Source: Trichobilharzia regenti (taxonomy: Eukaryota; Platyhelminthes; Trematoda; Strigeidida; Schistosomatidae). Taken from it: DNA of 64,000 nucleotides. Below the pieces are notes generated by a model, which saw nothing but the letters and a program-made list of their open reading frames with translations, made no database searches and had not been told where the DNA came from. Both the position numbers and the translations under genes were made by a program. Positions 54,605 through 64,000 of the stretch are shown in pieces (position 1 is the stretch's first letter; each line of letters starts with the position of its first letter). The stretch spans positions 165,105,509 to 165,169,508 of the forward strand of contig OX235262.1 in NCBI GenBank assembly GCA_944472135.2. The letters run 5' to 3'.

Positions 54605-55625
54605 GCTTATCAGATGGTGGCAATCCACATTAGCACACCTTACGTTTTCTTTTAAAACCCAACTACAATAAAAATCTACTAATAAACATGGTATGATTAG
54701 AAATCTGTATTCTTTAAAGTGTATTTTATACTGCTAAGAGTGAATGACGAACTTAGTGAAACGCATTTCATACTTAAAAGGAGCACCATTTACTTCCATG
54801 TTATTTGAATGCATAACATTTTATGAAGTGGAACTCGTTTATCTTGCCTATAATCCCACCCATATTAAAAAAAGCATTTGACCTATAGATGTCTTGTCAA
54901 CAACGTTTCTTTGTTTTTCCCCCTATTTTTAAGGTGGTTAGACACAATTCTCGGCTATTTGCTTTTTGTTTCACTGTCACTAGTGTTTGTTTGTAGATGA
55001 ATGTCATCATCCTGTTGCTTGTCGTTGTCGTCACCCCCTCCGGCGCTTGTGATTTCTTGTCTTTTTCTTAGTGTTCGTGTGTTTTTTCAGTTGGCTAATC
55101 ACTTAGATTACAGTGGTTCAAAATAAAACCAAATTTACATCAGTGAAAAGTTTTTCTACATTCTCATAATTAATTATCCTGGGAAGGACATCCCCATATA
55201 CCGTCATCTCTTCCATTTAATGAGCTACTGGGTACATTCCATGAGAAAACTCTTTTTTTACCTATTAGTTTCTTTTTTCTTTGTTTAACGGAATTTTTCT
55301 TCTTTTTTCTACTAATTGATAAGAATTTTAAACTACAGAGGTAGACAGGGAGGGAATTATGAAAATCATAAATTCCTTCCAATTTAAATACTTTTAAGTG
55401 ATCGCAAATGTTACAAGATGATATTTATTATTTTGAGATAACTGTTTAGCGCAGAAATGACAACTTCCAGACATGCCTATTTATGTTTTACAATGGGACA
55501 AAGCAGAATTAATCATCCGTCATTAAAATAGTTTAGAGCTCTTTTTAAATTAAACGCTATAATATTTTTTGGGGAAATTTATTACAAGTCTAGGCATTGT
55601 TGATGAATACAGGTTAAATTTTCTA
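54605..55625. other. No gene recognised
   Basis: AT-rich with T-rich runs near 55260-55310. The lysine-rich minus-strand frame 55170-55382 is an effect of those runs. Confidence 0.4.
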
Positions 55626-55629
55626 TAGT

Positions 55630-56045
55630 TTGGTTTGTAAGGGTTAGTTCTGTTTTTACGAGTTGATCACAGATTGATAGAAGTTAGAGAACCACTGAGA
55701 ACCAGGGAGTACTAGACAGGTGTTTCATCATAGTTTCGGGAATCATCGGCAGTACGCACCTAACCCAGGGGTTCAAAACCAGGACCTTCCGGTTATAAGG
55801 CAAGCTCGTACGCCATTCAGCCACTGGGACCCCACCCGATTAAATGGCCAGTCCATGAATTCTAACTTCTACCAATTTGTGATTCAGCGCGACCCCAACC
55901 ATTTTCGCAGTTGGGACATCCATCCTCACACGTGACTTCTGGATGGACCTCACTGGTCACGACTTCTCACTAGAACTCTAGAAAACTCCACCCTGAAGCA
56001 AATCACTAGCGAGCATCAGATTAATTTTCTATAGTTTCGTTTGGT
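55630..56045 (-). repeat. SINE-C, complete copy
   Basis: Minus orientation: end gtttggtttgtaagggttag, tail agagaaccactgagaaccag, reversed B box gggttcaaaacc, reversed A box cattcagccactgggacccc, body accaatttgtgattcagcgc and cacgacttctcactagaact. The segment ttttctatagttt occurs at both ends (55620 and 56025), from a tandem unit boundary or a duplication of the target. Confidence 0.75.
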
Positions 56046-56194
56046 GGGATCAGACTATTATCCTGAGATTGCTTTAATTTCCTGATGAATACACACAGAG
56101 AATTTCTGTATTGTTTCTTTTTAAAATAAGAGAGAAGGAACAAATTTCTTCCACTTTATGCTTCTGATTCAGCTAAGTGAATTTCTTATTACCA

Positions 56195-57015
56195 TTATTA
56201 TTCCCCTGGGTTCTAAGTGGAACATAGAACTTCAACACTAGATCTCCTTTTCATGATATTAGACAGTTGGAGGCAATTGGCAGGAAGCCCTGCTTAACCC
56301 AAAGTTTCATGCTTTCTAGGACTTACCAGTCTGCAAGGCATATCGGCAACTTAAAAGGAACTCATGTCCCTTCTGAGATTCGAACCCGCGACACCCCGTT
56401 AGTGTTGCAGTCAGAGACGTTACTACTCAGCTATTCGGGCTCGCGATTGATCTCCTGTAAGACTGTACTGGATACTTTGATTGAACACTGGTAACTACTG
56501 TGATGTATCTAGTCCATTCTTTGGTGTAGACTGAAATCTTTCAGTCAGGTTTGTAGTGTGGCCACCAAAGAAAAAATTAAACACATTAAACTAGTTACTA
56601 GGATCCAATCAAAATATCTCTTTTTCATCAGGTTTTCTGCAATCCTCTTTGCCTGGCTCAACGAATGCCCGCAAGCTTTAATTTCGTCCACATACAAATT
56701 TATCCATGTGACCCTTGGACGCATGTCTGTATTGCGTATGATATCACTCAACAGTCTTCTCAATGCGAGTCCAGTTCATTTGCATTTTCTTTCTCCTGTG
56801 TATTTGTCGAGCGATAGGTTCCTAGTTGGTTCATTGCCAGATTGTCTTGCTGCTAATTTTTTATGGTCGGGCATCTGACCTTCAGTATGGAAATAAGACA
56901 GATGTTGATGAGAGCCTGCAGGCTGCTGGAAATACTCATTAATTCTCCATTGATTCAGCATTATTGTTGAAAACTCAGATCTTTTTTCCTTATGGTGAGC
57001 ACAGTAGATCAATAC
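56195..57015 (-). mobile_element. RTE-like 3' tail, split by a SINE-D
   Basis: 3' end gggttctaagtggaacatag (56210), interrupted at 56254, resuming at 56616 with ggttttctgcaatcctcttt and the tail frame 56545-56763 (MRRLLSDIIRNTDMRPRVTW). It ends near 57015 in the thumb region. Catalytic domains absent. Confidence 0.75.
56255..56615 (-). repeat. SINE-D insertion with target-site duplication
   Basis: Head reversed: gagattcgaacccgcgac (B box) and ctcagctattcgggctcgcg. Then ctgtaagactgtactggata, ctttcagtcaggtttgtagt and tggccacca. Flanked by atctccttttcat (56242-56254) and atctctttttcat (56616-56628), 12 of 13 bases equal. Confidence 0.8.
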
Positions 57016-57108
57016 ACTGATGTAAGACTACTGCAGGTCTGTCTTGGTTAACTCTAAACCATAGCAACGCAAACGAACGACCGTCATAATACCACCAATA
57101 AGTCTTCA

Positions 57109-57226
57109 TCAGAGAAGAGTCTTTTTTCGGCGAATTCATTCAATTAGTTGTACAATCACAATAAGTATTTATAATTGCGATTGTACAGCTGGGTGAATGA
57201 ATTCGCTGAAAAGAGACTCTCTGCCG
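57109..57226. repeat. Short palindrome (fold-back)
   Basis: Arms 57109-57158 and 57178-57226: agagaagagtcttttttcgg and cgaattcattcaattagttg on the left mirror tgaatgaattcgctgaaaag and agactctctg on the right. The right arm also occurs at 45153-45205. Confidence 0.6.
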
Positions 57227-57354
57227 AATTACTTGTTGTGTTTTCATTCATGCTTGGATGAGGATTATTCATGAAATTTTTATCAACCAGTCAGATGAGT
57301 CCAAAGTAAAGATGCGTAATTTAAAATGATTTTATAGAAATTTAGTGTAGTCGT

Positions 57355-57930
57355 AGAAAGAAAGTTATACAGGTAATGTTCTTGTATGAATTCCAAGAAA
57401 ATCACCCGATCTCTTTGTTTAGTCCTTATTAACCGACCAAATAAAATTCTGAACATAAATTCGTCCAGATAACTGCATGTCATACTACTTCGTAAACCAT
57501 TTACTGCTGTAATCCTCTTTCATAAGTGACTGTAAAATCCTCCGTTGGGATTTGTGTGTCCCATTTAAAGGATTAACAAAATCATCTGTACGGTTGATTA
57601 CATTGTGAATATAGCGGAAATATGAAAGTTGGCTGTGGCTACTCCACCGGTCTGTGCATATAGTTGTACCTGGAAGCTCCAAGCGTTGCATAATGGGTAA
57701 CAAAACTTTACCGGTATTATCAGGTATCCTTTCTATGTATCATTTTTGCACTGTTGTGTCATATAATTACAAAATCCATTCGTGGTTGACACTCAGTCTA
57801 CCAAGAACAGTTACACAGACGCCACCAAGTGTGTAACCCATGCTGTTCATTTTCCAAGAAGCTGTATCTTCAGAGTATTGATAATACTGTACTGGAGATA
57901 CCTATGAAGTTTCTGTCTCAAACGCTTATG
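57355..57930 (-). pseudogene. Merlin-superfamily DNA transposase relic
   Basis: Minus strand. From about 57830: VNHEWIL, stop, YDTTVQK, stop, YIERIPDNTGKVLLPIMQRL, then ELPGTTICTDRWSSHSQLSY and VINRTDDFVNPLNGTHKSQ (frame 57485-57703), and after a frame change SYLDEFMFRILFGR (57483 downward). This is the order of a Merlin (IS1016/ISXO2-like) DDE transposase. The TDxW aspartate is present; the final glutamate expected after GTHxQ is not seen (QRRIL instead). Two in-frame stops and one frameshift. Merlin elements are known from schistosomes. The N-terminal third is uncertain (up to about 58270). Confidence 0.75.
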
Positions 57931-58339
57931 GTTTTTGGTCTTTCAGGAACAGATGTGGCGCATCATGAACATTTTCAGTAAAGGCTACTGCGATTTGACG
58001 CAGAGAGTACCTACATCATCCATAAACCCCAAAAAGGGAACGATATACCCACTCGAACATATTTCCTGCTACCGTAGTCTGGACATCTGTATACATGCTC
58101 ATTAATAGCGGCTGCATACCTCGGTAAAAACATTACTCTTCCATATCCATATGTTTAGCTCCTTCCTATGAGCGTATTATCCAAACATAACTGAAACAGT
58201 TGATCTGGATGAAATCTACAACATAATTCGTGTACTACGACCGGAATTCCTCGTGTTCACTATGGGTTCACCTGATTGGTCAATCAAGGTTATTATTACA
58301 TTCTTTCACTTGGGGTGGTATTATTTTGGTGTCATCATT

Positions 58340-58415
58340 TTTAGCTTTCCTTATCCCTACTGGCTTCGACAACCTCATCCATTCAGTCGCCTGTAGTTGA
58401 AACGAGCTTTTTTCT
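58340..58415 (-). repeat. Small RTE-like fragment
   Basis: acaacctcatccattcagtc and gcctgtagttgaaacgagct resemble the RTE thumb segment (reversed) at 9590-9640 and 46615-46655. Very short. Confidence 0.4.
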
Positions 58416-58419
58416 CTTA

Positions 58420-59235
58420 CGATTCTCCCGCTGATGGCCCTTGTTACTTGTTTCTGTTAGTAAGACAGCTTTACGCACAGGACACTTCAAAAAACAAAGC
58501 AGTAGTCCTTTTCCTTCAAAAACTTAAGCTTTTTAACTTCCCATCCCTAGATGCCGCTTGTGATTTCTTCTATTTTGATGATTGTCAACCTTTTTTAGTC
58601 GTCAAATTGCTTCTAAGCAATCAGAATAATTCGGAATTATAGCCCTAATATGCAAATGACTAATTTTCCAACTTTAATGCATCCTTTCTTTGTTTATTTT
58701 CTATAAAACAGAGTAGATTCTAGTCTGTAAAAAGCTAAATTTTATTACTTAGATATATTTGTCTAACTATATATATATATCCCCTCATTTTCAAATTTAT
58801 TTTATTTCATTATTTGTCGACTGGTAGCAAGTTTAATCCACTTATTTTTTGATTAAATTTTCGGAATATATTGTTAGTTTATTTCCCCCTTCCCCGCGCG
58901 CCTCTCCCCCTCTCCCTCTGAAATTCGACTATTACTATATTGATCAAGGTAATCAGTCTATCACATTTGATTTTAGAATGTGTATTTTTATACCATACTG
59001 TCTTAAAACAACTAAATGGCGCCACTATCTTTCGTTTGTACCACTCGCCTATAGAAGACGCAGAAAATTATTTGTTTAGTGTGAACTATATTGATATTAA
59101 CTATCCAGGTTGTATTCGTTACCTTTATCAATTTATTTGATTGCTTAGATTATTCTATGTGACAAATTTATGCTAAGTTTGTGATGTGTATCAGTGTTTC
59201 GCTTCTATGCATTCGGTAACCTGACGAGGATTTTC
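58420..59235. other. No gene recognised
   Basis: Includes a (TA)n at about 58768-58779 and a C-rich tract near 58885-58917. Frames at 58397-58642 and 58849-59140 show no domain. Confidence 0.35.
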
Positions 59236-59237
59236 GT

Positions 59238-59452
59238 TTTTTTTAGTTCCCGGTGAATTATTCGTCTTCAAGCTGTGTGCTCTGAAGTCCCGAAGACAGT
59301 TGTGATGTCTTTTTTTAAGTGATGGTCTTGTTAACCTCACGCTTAGTCTTCACTCTTTCCCTGGCTTGTTATCGCCTAGTAAACTAGGCGACTTTTTGAA
59401 GTGAGACAGCTGAGGCAAGTATTCTACCACTCACTGAGTTACTGACACATAC
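59238..59452 (-). repeat. SINE-A copy, strongly diverged
   Basis: agttcccggtgaattattcg (tail), cgcctagtaaactaggcgac (body, itself a short palindrome), attctaccactcactgagtt (head reversed). Confidence 0.5.
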
Positions 59453-59639
59453 AACAATTGGAGGTATTCGTAGTTTACGAAGGAGTTGAGTGTAAGCGTT
59501 ATGGGTAATGATAATGTTTTCTTAATATACATTTGGTTGTTCAGAGTTTTAATCTATGCAAATCTCCTGAAATCCTGTAACCTATGTATTCTGCTTATTG
59601 ATACTCACTAGACAATAAGGCGTATGTGCAGTGGTGAAC

Positions 59640-59805
59640 GAACTCATATCCTCTCTGAGACTCGAACCTGAACCCCCCAGTGTTGCAGTTAGAGACGTTA
59701 CCCCAAGCTATTCGAACTTGCAACTGACATCTTACAGGACTGTATCAGATACTTTGATCGAACATTAGGTAATATGTAACAAGTTAGCAATGTGACCACC
59801 AGGCT
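59640..59805 (-). repeat. SINE-D copy
   Basis: tctgagactcgaacctgaac (reversed B box), ttgcagttagagacgttacc, agctattcgaacttgcaact, cttacaggactgtatcagat and gtgaccaccag follow the 56255-56615 order. Confidence 0.65.
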
Positions 59806-59809
59806 ATAT

Positions 59810-60265
59810 AAATATGTAAATGTAAATATAAATGAAGTTTCGTTATTTTATCAGTTTCCTTTTGGTTACAAGTAGTAGGTCAGTAAGCAGAAGTATCCTT
59901 GTAAGAAATATTTGTTATCAGATTTAAACTGCCGTAGGACAAGAATGTCACTTTCATGGTATTTTAAAATTAAATCAGCAGACCGTATTACTGAGAAATA
60001 TTTAGCAATAGCAAAATATTGATTATATCTTCCGCTTCAAATTAAATTTGTTTACTACAAGATCATAAGGTTTTAGAAGCTTCTTACAATTTCCGAAGTG
60101 CATAAAAGTATGATATGAGAGTCCATGTTCGCACAAGATAGAATTATCTTCAGGTAAATAGGAAAGAATATTCATTTCCACATCTTTCAAAAAGCAACCA
60201 TAGGTTTCTACTACAATCATTCGGGAGAATATAGCTATTTTGAGAAATTTTATATATTATGTTTA
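59810..60265. other. No gene recognised
   Basis: AT-rich; frame 60023-60220 has no domain. Confidence 0.35.
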
Positions 60266-60267
60266 TT

Positions 60268-60560
60268 GTTCCTCCCGGGTTCCGAGTGGAGCTTAAGGCT
60301 TCAACACCACATCTCCACTTTGTCCTGTTCTCTGAAGTCATCTCTGGCTGACCCCTTGACTGCACATAAGCCATCATCTCCTACTCACACGACGTCCTCC
60401 ATGTCACCCTCATGCCTATGCCCAAATCGTCGTTTCTAATTAGGGTTCTACTCGACACGTTGTCTGACGTGCGATGTCACCTGACAGTCTCCTCAGCGTC
60501 TGTCCTATCCATCTCCATTTTATTCTACATATTTATTGAGCAGTAGGTTTTTTATTTATT
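60268..60560 (-). mobile_element. RTE-like 3' tail
   Basis: ttcctcccgggttccgagtg at the 3' end, then caccacatctccactttgtc, ctcacacgacgtcctccatg, tgatgtcacctgacagtctc-type sequence and tctccattttattc. Only the terminal tail. Confidence 0.75.
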
Positions 60561-60564
60561 TAGT

Positions 60565-61380
60565 TTGCAGAGTTTCTTTCCAAAATTTAATAAGCCGTAA
60601 TTGCTTTCTAATAATAATAACTTCGATATCCCTAACATTACGTTTGATACAATGTGAAATTTTCAGCATAAAGTACAATATTGCATCTGACTCTCCCTTT
60701 AAACCTACATAGTACAGAGAAAAAATAATTAACTGGAGGTTTACATTGATTTTGTCAATAAAGAATGAGAGAGGAAATTTAAAATTATATGTTAATGATT
60801 TAAAGGATAAAAAGGGCTGTTTATTTACTGTCTCGCAGTGAGTTTGTCATTTCATACCGTACACTTTTTATTACACAAAAAGGATGCCAAATAAGGCATC
60901 GTAGAGTTTGTATACTTAGTTGTCTGAACACACAGTATTATATAGTTCTTTCAAGGCCTACCTGATGAGATGCTAGGGGAGAGTTATGCATAAAGAGGAT
61001 GCTGGGAGTGTGATAAAATGATATTCACCAATTTCTCACATAAGCTTAATAGTTCTAACAAGTTGGCTTAGTCGCACCTCATTTACTCTGCAGACAGATT
61101 TTATCACCCATTACAATGTAACAAACTCTTTTTAAAATAGCCCAGGAAAGCGGAGGGAGCAATAAAGAAGTATAAGTAGAATACAAGAATTAGCAAACTG
61201 GAAAAGTAGAGACGGAGTGATTTCAGATTGCCTTCGCTTTATCTTAATAATTCTGGCGTAATAAATTAAACAAAGATGGTAGACTCGTTTTTTCTCAGGC
61301 CTAATAAAACATTTATGAATATTTAGTAGAATTTTAGCCGTAATTTATAAGTGTTGGTTCGTAGGGATATGATTGGTTTC
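60565..61380. other. No gene recognised
   Basis: AT-rich, no match seen. Confidence 0.4.
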
Positions 61381-61384
61381 AAGT

Positions 61385-61475
61385 TAAAAGACAGATTGAC
61401 ATCAGTTAGAGAATTACTGGAAACCGCAGAATACTGAACATCTATTTGGTCCTTGTTTGGGACACTTCAGTGGTA
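61385..61475 (-). repeat. SINE-C tail fragment, left member of a pair
   Basis: gattgacatcagttagagaa, ttactggaaaccgcagaata and ggtccttgtttgggacactt match the tail reversed. Confidence 0.55.
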
Positions 61476-61489
61476 CTCAATCATGTCCC

Positions 61490-61755
61490 TACGAAGTATA
61501 GGGATGAAGACCTACAGGTGATCTCGCTGACCATGCAGCTGGCGGTGACGATATTAAACGCAAACCGACAGAAGTTAATCCCACCCCAGTGACTTAACTG
61601 TCAACAAGCACAATAAGTAACCTGAAGGTCCTCTGTTTGATTCTCGGTAGGGTCCTAGGCACTAATTCCAAACTGGAGTGAAAAAACTCTTCACTACTCC
61701 TTGGTTTTCAGTAACTCTAACTGATGTCAATCCGTGATTTGACTTGCAACTATAG
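61490..61755 (+). repeat. SINE-C copy, right member of a pair
   Basis: ccccagtgacttaactgtca (A box side), ctctgtttgattctcgg (decayed B box), tail ttcactactccttggttttc, ctaactgatgtcaatccgtg. Confidence 0.6.
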
Positions 61756-62039
61756 ATACTTATTACTTAAAACCACTGAAGGATAAAATGTCTGAAAGCT
61801 GCGCTACTACCAGCTGATGGTGAAGTGATTTTTCTATGGATGACTAAATGAACATTCAGTAATATTTTTACCTACCTTTCGTCCAAATATTCGTGTCCTA
61901 CACTTAACTAAAAACTGTTCGAAACACCTGCATAAAATAAACAATGCTGCGGACGAACAATCTGAACAGTCTTGAGACTTTGAAAGAATCACTACATGGT
62001 GTTATTCCACGGTTATTCACAAACTAAGTCCATCTTATT

Positions 62040-62540
62040 AGTATCATTGTTCCCTTAGGTTCCAAGTAAAACATAGGGCTTCAACAGCCCATCTCCACTT
62101 TGTCTTATTCCATGTGGTTCTCTTCAGCTGACATCACAATCGCCCATATTTTCTCATCACCTCCTTAAACAACCTTTTCCATATCACCCTCGGGCCCATG
62201 CCAAACTCGCGGTTTCCCATTCAGGTTCCACTCGACAGCTGACCTCACTCTCGATATCGCCCAACAGTCTCCTCAGTATGTGTCCAATACGTCTCTATTT
62301 TCTCTTCATATTTTCTGAACAATAAGTTTTCCGTCAGTTTCTTCCCCTTAGTTTCTTGTTGCTTACTGTTTCTGGCCATTTGATCTTCTATATGGAGAGA
62401 AGGCAGTTGTCGACGCAATTCTGAGGTGGCTGTTAAAAGTGCTTTTCGTGACGTGTGCGCTAAGTTTCTGATCCATATGGAATAACTGACTTCATATATG
62501 TGTTGAAAATCCATATCAAAACCTAAACTACACAGCACAA
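62040..62540 (-). mobile_element. RTE-like 3' tail and part of the thumb
   Basis: 3' end ttcccttaggttccaagtaa near 62050. Frame 62245-62538 (minus) reads SIWIRNLAHTSRKALLTATS, LPSLHIEDQMARNSKQQETK, KYEEKIETYWTHTEETVGRY, the family's thumb-to-tail order. Catalytic domains missing. Confidence 0.75.
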
Positions 62541-62544
62541 GAAA

Positions 62545-63460
62545 TTATTACTGAATGTTTTTAAACCCATCCACCCTCTATCATTCAATTGGTATCTGCT
62601 CTATCTTCCTACTGATTTCTTACGCCCTAATTTCTTTTCCTTCACTATACTTATTTATTTAAAATAATTTGTGTGTATCTGGACAAATTTATGTAATTTA
62701 AATAGCTTAAATTAACATTTACGCTTTTAGTTATATTGTTCTAAAAATTAGCCCGCCTAGTTTGTCTGATTTGAAATACCTATTGCTTATCCCAATGTTG
62801 GCTAGTGCAGTAGTTTTGTTTCTGTACTTGTGCATGTTTTGAATATTTTTAACTGTAATTGGATGTTTGATTCTTTGGTTTTTATTATTCGGATGTACTT
62901 CATGTTATTTCTGCTTAAACCAGAGGTGCATACAGATCACTTGTAACACTTTTGATATAACTTGTCTGTTCCATTCAACAATAATTAAGCAATTTGACTA
63001 ACAATAATGTGAAGTTTTCCTCTGAATGCTAGATAAAATAATATTATTTACTAAGATACACGACTAAGAGATCGATTATTACTGTTTTAAATACGCTGAA
63101 AGTAGCTTACATGTCAGTTGATAATCTAACTGCTAAAAATCAATTATCCCACTTTATCTGAATAACCTGTAAAATGAATCCTGCCTTTTATTATCGCCAT
63201 ACATTGTCTTCCTAAGGACAAATGTTTTTATTTTATGTATTTGTTCTGAGCATAAACATTCACTGAAATAAAAATGACTGACTTTCAGTTAACATTTGAA
63301 CAAGGCATTAAGAAGACAAATTTCGCGAGATGATATCATTTCGTAGTTTCTTTACAACCGCTTTACAACTAACATGGTTAACAATGATAAAATAAAGTTC
63401 ATGAAAATTACTCAGTTAAATAAAAACAAAAGTACATACTAATGACCAATCATATTAAGA
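62545..63460. other. No gene; possibly the 3' region of the neighbouring PLE
   Basis: 62555-62650 is pyrimidine-rich as in other PLE 3' regions. The rest is AT-rich with no recognised family. The PLE-A at 63465 is on the minus strand, so its 3' end points here. Confidence 0.35.
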
Positions 63461-63464
63461 TAGG

Positions 63465-64000
63465 TCATGCAGTCCAGGGTAGGCGAAGATTGAAGTCTAT
63501 TGATTTTTGTACACACAGTTTAGGCTGTATGTGATTAATCCAAAGTGCTTCCATCACCTTCAATAACCTTGAATTAGAGTTATGTGAAATAATTGTGAAA
63601 CAGTCATTAATATTTATTTTGTGACCAGACATTAATAAGTGTTTTGCAATGGATGATGCTGGATTTCTATTAAGATTAATCGCGTTAGGATTTTCGATAT
63701 GATTTACTAGCCATTTTGGAATATGTTCTTTTCGACGACATTGGAACATTCTGTTAGTTCTACCTATATAGGTGTCACCGCAGCTGCAGGTGAACTTGTA
63801 GATACAGTTTGAAGTAGAGTCCACAGAATTTCGTCCTTTAATCGTAGGAACAGGGATCGAAAATGTTCGGCAAGTGAGAAAAAGAGATGCGGCGTAGAAT
63901 GTGCGTTTGATGGCTGATCGAAGTCTTTGAGTTGTCAACTGCATAATCTGGTCGCCCTTGAATGGTAGATTAATAAAGATGGCTTTCTTTGGTACAGAAG
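63465..64000 (-). mobile_element. PLE-A-type: connector end and intact GIY-YIG endonuclease, runs off the window
   Basis: One uninterrupted minus-strand frame from the window edge to a stop at 63465. From the edge: VPKKAIFINLPFKGDQIMQL (end of the RT/connector, typical of PLEs), AIKRTFYAASLFLTCRTF, CIYKFTCSCGDTYIGRTNRM (GIY-YIG core with CxC), RRKEHIPKWLVNHIE, SSIAKHLLMSGHKININDCF, RLLKVMEALWINHIQPKLCV and the end FNLRLPWTA. About 178 codons without a stop, with every motif of the nuclease in order. The RT would lie beyond 64000. The least decayed element in the window. Confidence 0.9.

Overview
The window reads as nuclear genomic DNA of a blood fluke, most likely Schistosoma or a close relative. 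It is AT-rich, has no operon structure and no long open frames. It is packed with decayed retroelements of kinds known from schistosomes: RTE-like and a second family of non-LTR retrotransposons, several Penelope-like elements (PLEs) with a GIY-YIG endonuclease, a Merlin DNA transposase relic, a probable Gypsy-type LTR, tRNA-derived SINEs, and Sm-alpha-type repeats carrying hammerhead ribozyme sequences. Species cannot be fixed from the sequence alone. I recognise no conventional host protein gene or true tRNA/rRNA gene; the window could be intergenic or a large intron.

Layout. 1-8.2 kb: repeat fragments, a non-LTR tail, two face-to-face hammerheads, PLE endonuclease pieces and a PLE palindrome. 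8.2-11.8 kb: a 53-codon orphan ORF, a relic repeat, and RTE copies, one split by a SINE. 12.7-13.7 kb: a long inverted repeat next to a probable solo LTR. 14.5-21 kb: paired SINEs, a mosaic PLE, and the second hammerhead locus. 21.6-26 kb: RTE and PLE tails. 27.6-29.2 kb: the third hammerhead locus and SINEs. 30.3-33.2 kb: an outward-facing PLE pair with an internal tandem duplication of its reverse transcriptase (RT). 34-38.5 kb: SINEs and RTE tails. 39-41.8 kb: an RT fragment with YADD and a long PLE split by a SINE. 42.8-54 kb: an inverted-repeat element, two RTE copies, paired dispersed repeats, and a second outward PLE pair around a palindrome. 54-62.5 kb: SINEs, an RTE split by a SINE with a clean target-site duplication, and the Merlin relic. 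63.5-64 kb: the most intact PLE frame, running off the end.

Labels used here (mine): SINE-A (tRNA-like head, 3' tail matching the RTE 3' end), SINE-B (same head, different tail), SINE-C (tRNA-Leu-like), SINE-D (another tRNA-like unit), Sm-alpha-type (hammerhead); PLE-A, -B, -C (three endonuclease lineages); repeats X, Y, Z (unnamed pairs). The parts fit together as a parasitic community: RTE and PLE enzymes supply reverse transcription, SINE-A appears to borrow the RTE 3' end, and insertions are nested. The most unusual architecture is the repeated 'tails-outward' inverted pairing of PLE-B, SINE-C, SINE-D and hammerhead repeats.
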